Part shown: positions 60,848 through 64,000 of the stretch, piece by piece
Numbering within the stretch: position 1 is the stretch's first letter
Layout: each line of letters opens with the position of its first letter
Assembly: GCF_022828325.1 (NCBI RefSeq)
Contig: NZ_JAJQJS010000004.1
Span: forward strand, 1-64,000
Length of the DNA: 64,000 nt
Direction: 5' to 3'
DNA from: Candidatus Nanosynbacter sp. TM7-076
Lineage (GTDB): Bacteria; Patescibacteriota; Saccharimonadia; Saccharimonadales; Saccharimonadaceae
Translations under genes and position numbers: made by a program
Notes under the pieces: model-generated
What the model was told of the DNA's origin: nothing
The model's input: the letters and a program-made list of their open reading frames with translations, nothing else
Database searches by the model: none

Positions 60848-61511
60848 ACGAGTAAAGGCAATTGTTTTGAGGCGAACGAATTACGCCGAAGCTGACCGAG
60901 TTTTGCAATTATTAACGCCAAAAGGTCGACGCAGTGTGATTGCCAAAGGTGTGCGACGCGAGCGTAGTAAATTGGCGGGCGGAATTGAATTATTCGCGAT
61001 TTGTGATGTGGTTATTCGCTCTGGTCGGGGCGATTTGGGGCTATTAACTTCCGCTCGATTGTCGGCTTTTTATCGGCATATTTTGGAAGATTACGATCGG
61101 ATGCAATTTGCGTATTCGGTGATGAAACTGGTCTCTGCGGCGAGTGAAAATATTGACGAACCAGAGTGGTATTATGTGCTGAGTCAAGTTTTAGAGCAAT
61201 TGAATAATCCCGCGATAAACCAAAAATTGATTGAAACGTGGTTTTATTTGCAATACGCGAGTTTGCTGGGAGATGAGCTGAATCTTCGAACGGACGTAAC
61301 GACTGCGGCGCTGCTTCCTGATAAAAAATATATGTACGATAGCGCGGAAAAAGGTTTGAAATTGGCAGAGCAGGGCGATTTGGGCGCAGACGCAATTAAA
61401 TTGTTAAGGTTAATTCAGGCAAAACCGCTCGCGAATGTGGCGCAAATTGGCGGAATAACTGAGGTTATAAACGATTGTTGGTTGGCCGCCAGGCAGCACG
61501 CCGCGGTGTAA
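60831..61511 (+). CDS. recO: DNA repair protein RecO
   Basis: A 226-residue RecO. The N-terminal OB fold reads VKAIVLRRTNYAEADRVLQL and RSVIAKGVRRERSKLAGGIE. The C-terminal helical part lacks the four-Cys zinc cluster found in many RecO proteins. It works with RecF and RecR in gap repair. glyS follows, a common pairing. Confidence 0.92.
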   Translation: MTGQSERVKAIVLRRTNYAEADRVLQLLTPKGRRSVIAKGVRRERSKLAGGIELFAICDVVIRSGRGDLGLLTSARLSAFYRHILEDYDRMQFAYSVMKLVSAASENIDEPEWYYVLSQVLEQLNNPAINQKLIETWFYLQYASLLGDELNLRTDVTTAALLPDKKYMYDSAEKGLKLAEQGDLGADAIKLLRLIQAKPLANVAQIGGITEVINDCWLAARQHAAV

Positions 61512-61554
61512 AATTGCTCGTAAAATGGTATAATTTAGGAAATAATGTGAATCG

Positions 61555-61571
61555 CCATGTTGCCAACATGG
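61555..61571 (+). promoter_or_regulatory. Hairpin in the glyS leader
   Basis: CCATGTT (61555-61561) and AACATGG (61565-61571) pair perfectly around a GCC loop. It lies between TGG-TATAAT (61529-61534) and the ribosome site AAAGG, touching the latter. It could modulate glyS translation. Confidence 0.5.
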
Positions 61572-61585
61572 AGAAAGGTTTTTTG

Positions 61586-62929
61586 ATGAGTCAAGCAAAA
61601 ATGGAAGATATTATTAGCCTGTGTAAGCGTCGCGGTTTTATTTATCAGGGTTCGGATGTTTATGGCGGTTTGTCTGGAACGTGGGATTACGGTCCGCTTG
61701 GCGTTCAATTGAAGCGCAACATTATGAATTTATGGTGGCGAATGTTTGTCGATGAGCGCGACGATATATATGGCGTCGATGCGGCGATTTTGATGAATCC
61801 GAAAGTCTGGAAAGCGAGTGGGCACGTTGATACGTTCGTTGACCCATTGTGCGAAGACACGGTTAATCATCGGCGTTATCGTACTGACCACATTCTTAAG
61901 GATAATGGCATTGACGCTGACGGCTTGACGATGGAGCAAATGGACGAGTTGATTGCAGAGAAGGGTATCAAAAGCCCAGACGGAAATCCACTGAGTAAAT
62001 CTCGCACGTTTAATATGATGTTTAAGACGAGCGTCGGCGCCACTGAAAGTGAAGACAGCGTTGCATATCTTCGTCCAGAAACGGCTCAGGGAATTTTTAC
62101 CAATTTTAAGAACGTTGTTGATAGTTTTTATCCAGACTTGCCGTTTGGAATTGCTCAGCAGGGCAAGGCGTTTCGCAATGAAATTGCGCCGCGAGATTTT
62201 GTTTTTCGCAGTCGCGAGTTTGAGCAAATGGAGATTGAGTATTTTGTCAATCCAGAAAAATGGCAGGAAGCGTTTGATGAATTGTTGAAGTCGACGCATG
62301 AGTTTTTGGAGGCGTTGGGCTTAGACCCTAAGAATATTCACGAGCTGGACGTTCCGCCGGAGGACAGGGCGCATTACAGCAAGAAGACGATTGACATTGA
62401 ATATGATTTTCCAATTGGCAAGGAAGAGTTGATGGGAATTGCGTATCGGACTGATTTTGACTTGATGAACATTCAGCGCGTCAGCGGAAAGAGTATGGAA
62501 TATACGATCAAGGGAACGAATGAGAAGTTTGTACCGCACGTGATTGAACCGAGTTTTGGCGTCGAGCGTGCGCTGATGGCGGTGTTGTCGAGTGCGTATC
62601 GTGAGGACGAGCAGAACGGCAGTAAGCGTGTTTATCTGGCACTTCCAGAGCATTTGGCGCCAGTTAAATTTGCCGTTTCGCCGCTGCTCAAAAACAAGCC
62701 AGAATTGGTGGAGAAGGCGCGTGAAATTTACGCCAACCTATCTAAGAAAAATCCTGGACGCGTTATGTGGGATGACAATGGAAACATTGGTAAGCGCTAT
62801 CGCCGTCAGGATGAAATTGGTACGCCGCACTGCGTGGTTATCGATTTTCAGACGCTGGAAGATGACACTGTTACTGTTCGCGAGCGAGATACGACCGAAC
62901 AGAGGCGAGTGAAGGTTGAGGAGTTGTAG
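61586..62929 (+). CDS. glyS: Glycyl-tRNA synthetase, homodimeric type
   Basis: A 447-residue class II enzyme of the single-chain (alpha2) type: RGFIYQGSDVYGGLSGTWDY at the N-terminus, LRPETAQGIFTNFKNVVDSF, then RNEIAPRDFVFRSREFEQME, and the anticodon domain HLAPVKFAVSPL. ATG 61586 is chosen because AAAGG lies seven bases upstream; ATG 61568 is possible. The leader holds a perfect hairpin. Confidence 0.94.
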   Translation: MSQAKMEDIISLCKRRGFIYQGSDVYGGLSGTWDYGPLGVQLKRNIMNLWWRMFVDERDDIYGVDAAILMNPKVWKASGHVDTFVDPLCEDTVNHRRYRTDHILKDNGIDADGLTMEQMDELIAEKGIKSPDGNPLSKSRTFNMMFKTSVGATESEDSVAYLRPETAQGIFTNFKNVVDSFYPDLPFGIAQQGKAFRNEIAPRDFVFRSREFEQMEIEYFVNPEKWQEAFDELLKSTHEFLEALGLDPKNIHELDVPPEDRAHYSKKTIDIEYDFPIGKEELMGIAYRTDFDLMNIQRVSGKSMEYTIKGTNEKFVPHVIEPSFGVERALMAVLSSAYREDEQNGSKRVYLALPEHLAPVKFAVSPLLKNKPELVEKAREIYANLSKKNPGRVMWDDNGNIGKRYRRQDEIGTPHCVVIDFQTLEDDTVTVRERDTTEQRRVKVEEL

Positions 62930-62974
62930 ATATTGGACGTGAAAAAAGCAAATTGGTTTTGAGGAGATAAAAGA

Positions 62975-63592
62975 TTGACAAAAAGTAGACCTGAGTTTGA
63001 TAAAATCACATCGTTTGATGAGTTTAATCAATACTATTGGTATCGTGAAGAACTTTCACAGATATGCAGGTCGCTAGCATTAGAACATAGAGGTACAAAA
63101 CAAGAACTTAATTATATTATTGAGCAGTACTTTAAGGGTAATTTAATTAAAAAATCATCAATAAAAAACGAAACAAAGCAAGTTGAAAATATTACTCTAT
63201 ATATGCCATTACTTGAATGTGGGTTTTCCTTTAATACAAAATTTAGAGAATATTTCTCTGCCGTAACAGGTATTGCACCTTTTAAATTTACTGCTGATAT
63301 GGCTACTGCTTGGAGAAAAGTAAAAAGTGAAAATGATTTGAGTTTTACGATTCAAGATATGCTGAAAGTTTATTATGGAAAATCGGATTATGCTAAATAT
63401 GATAATTCGGTTTGTCAATGGAATCAATTTTTAAAGGATTTCTGTGCAGACGAAAATAGTCGCAACTATTCGAATAAGTTAAAAGTAGCTGCTATTCTTT
63501 GGAAAGAAGTTAGAGATTCAAGAAATGAAAAAATTTATTCAAAGAATCTTTTGACTGAATATGCAGGAAAAATAAAAGAGTATCACAATTAG
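62975..63592 (+). CDS. SAP-like domain protein, probably acquired from Firmicutes
   Basis: A 205-residue soluble protein. The N-terminal 60 residues fit a SAP-like helix-extension-helix (EELSQICRSLALEHRGTKQE then LNYIIEQYFKGN). The rest matches a family I recall from Firmicutes (LLECGFSFNTKFREYF and YGKSDYAKYDNSVCQWNQFL). SAP motifs bind nucleic acids. It starts at TTG after GAGGAG. The gene is visibly richer in A and T than its neighbours and uses AAA/TTA-type codons, and short tandem duplications follow its stop, all pointing to recent transfer. Confidence 0.7.
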   Translation: MTKSRPEFDKITSFDEFNQYYWYREELSQICRSLALEHRGTKQELNYIIEQYFKGNLIKKSSIKNETKQVENITLYMPLLECGFSFNTKFREYFSAVTGIAPFKFTADMATAWRKVKSENDLSFTIQDMLKVYYGKSDYAKYDNSVCQWNQFLKDFCADENSRNYSNKLKVAAILWKEVRDSRNEKIYSKNLLTEYAGKIKEYHN

Positions 63593-63670
63593 GTAATTTA
63601 GGTAATTCCTAACTTATTAACACCCAATGAGTAGTTAGTAAATGGATATTGGAAAGAGATATTGGAAAGA
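63590..63670 (+). repeat. Tandem duplications after the SAP-like gene
   Basis: TAGGTAATT occurs twice in tandem (63590-63607), the first copy starting inside the stop codon. GATATTGGAAAGA occurs twice in tandem (63645-63670). The gap from 63593 to 63734 shows no gene or RNA apart from these and the next promoter. Confidence 0.75.
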
Positions 63671-63734
63671 CAGAGTATACTGTAGGTGAAATGGTATTAG
63701 CTATCTAGCGCTCGGGTGTAGTATAATGACTTTC

Positions 63735-64000
63735 ATGACAAAAATCACCAACGGACGTATCGTTACACAGAATTTAGATGGAACGGACCATCTGGATTGT
63801 CTGTATCGCGTTTCCATAAAAGCTCTGATTTACAACGACGCTGGGCAGATTTTGGTTGTTAAAGAAGATGGGCGGCCGCTTTGGGATCTTCCTGGCGGCG
63901 GAATGGATTATGGTGAAACTTTTGAGTCGGCTTTGAAGCGGGAATTATATGAGGAGGTTGGATATAAGGGCAATCTTCGCTATCAGCTTTTTGACGCGTC
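63735..64000 (+). CDS. NUDIX hydrolase (3' partial)
   Basis: The window ends after 88 residues. The Nudix box GGGMDYGETFESALKRELYE then EVGY is complete (G-x5-E-x7-R-E-x2-E-E-x-G). It would hydrolyse a nucleoside diphosphate linked to another group; the substrate cannot be told. TATAAT (63722-63727) lies seven bases from ATG 63735; the in-frame ATG at 63726 is inside the -10. Confidence 0.85.
   Translation, partial: MTKITNGRIVTQNLDGTDHLDCLYRVSIKALIYNDAGQILVVKEDGRPLWDLPGGGMDYGETFESALKRELYEEVGYKGNLRYQLFDA

Noticed and set aside
63593-63734. Possible tRNA or small RNA in the gap before the NUDIX gene
   Set aside because: No cloverleaf or stable stem was found; only tandem repeats and a promoter.

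Overview
The window reads as a gene-dense chromosomal segment of a Candidatus Saccharibacteria (TM7, Patescibacteria/CPR) genome, probably a host-associated epibiont. This is inference from four things: housekeeping genes packed with gaps of a few bases or overlaps; Gram-positive-type surface signals (LAxTG sorting tails, WxL-like domains, LCP, LiaF, PcsB) with no outer-membrane genes; classic gene clusters that have lost metabolic members (pyrH, cdsA and dxr are missing from the rpsB-tsf-frr-uppS-rseP-proS series); and standard stop usage, with TGA as stop and both prfA and prfB present, unlike some sister CPR lineages. No rRNA, tRNA, CRISPR array or insertion sequence was seen.

Layout. 1-3.8 kb: a cell-surface locus resembling the WxL operons of Firmicutes (RCC1-repeat protein with WxL-like C-terminus, LANTG-anchored protein, small WxL-like protein, DUF916-like membrane protein), then a LiaF-like gene. 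4.5-8.4 kb: a T-box riboswitch leader, a DUF4145 gene and ileS. 8.4-12.5 kb: LAETG surface protein, a small orphan, a Tim44/DUF3137-like membrane protein, a galU-like gene and a Fic protein. 12.5-22.4 kb: rplU, parAB, lepB, LCP, prmC, prfA and rpmE, interleaved with orphan genes, one of them frameshifted. 22.5-32.5 kb: rpsB-tsf, recF, frr, a nucleotidyltransferase-like gene, uppS, rseP, a CPBP protease, proS, greA, lysS. 32.5-38.9 kb: CNNM/CBS protein, an orphan, a PadR-linked ABC transporter/PspC operon, uppP. 38.9-40.2 kb: a membrane-anchored collagen-like, tail-fibre-like protein. 40.3-53.5 kb: serS, hpf, secA, M16 peptidase, murD, hpt, prfB, ftsEX, PcsB-like hydrolase, ctpA, a lone receiver protein. 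53.5-64 kb: a large acidic orphan, rpmA, THUMP-type methyltransferase, flippase-like protein, xseAB, a sensorless kinase/receiver pair, recO, glyS, an AT-rich SAP-like gene that looks recently acquired, and the start of a NUDIX gene.

How the parts work together. Most of the window is translation (ileS, proS, lysS, serS, glyS, prfA, prfB, prmC, frr, tsf, four ribosomal proteins, hpf), envelope building and division (uppS, uppP, murD, LCP, ftsEX-PcsB, ctpA, lepB, secA, rseP) and DNA maintenance (parAB, recF, recO, xseAB). The accessory layer is surface proteins plus orphan genes, many with their own near-consensus promoter.

Expression signals. A repeated architecture is an extended -10 element (TGN-TATAAT) only about 6-10 bases before the start codon with no Shine-Dalgarno sequence, predicting leaderless mRNAs for about 25 genes. 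A second set has clear AGGAGG-type sites. This distinction was used to correct several start codons.
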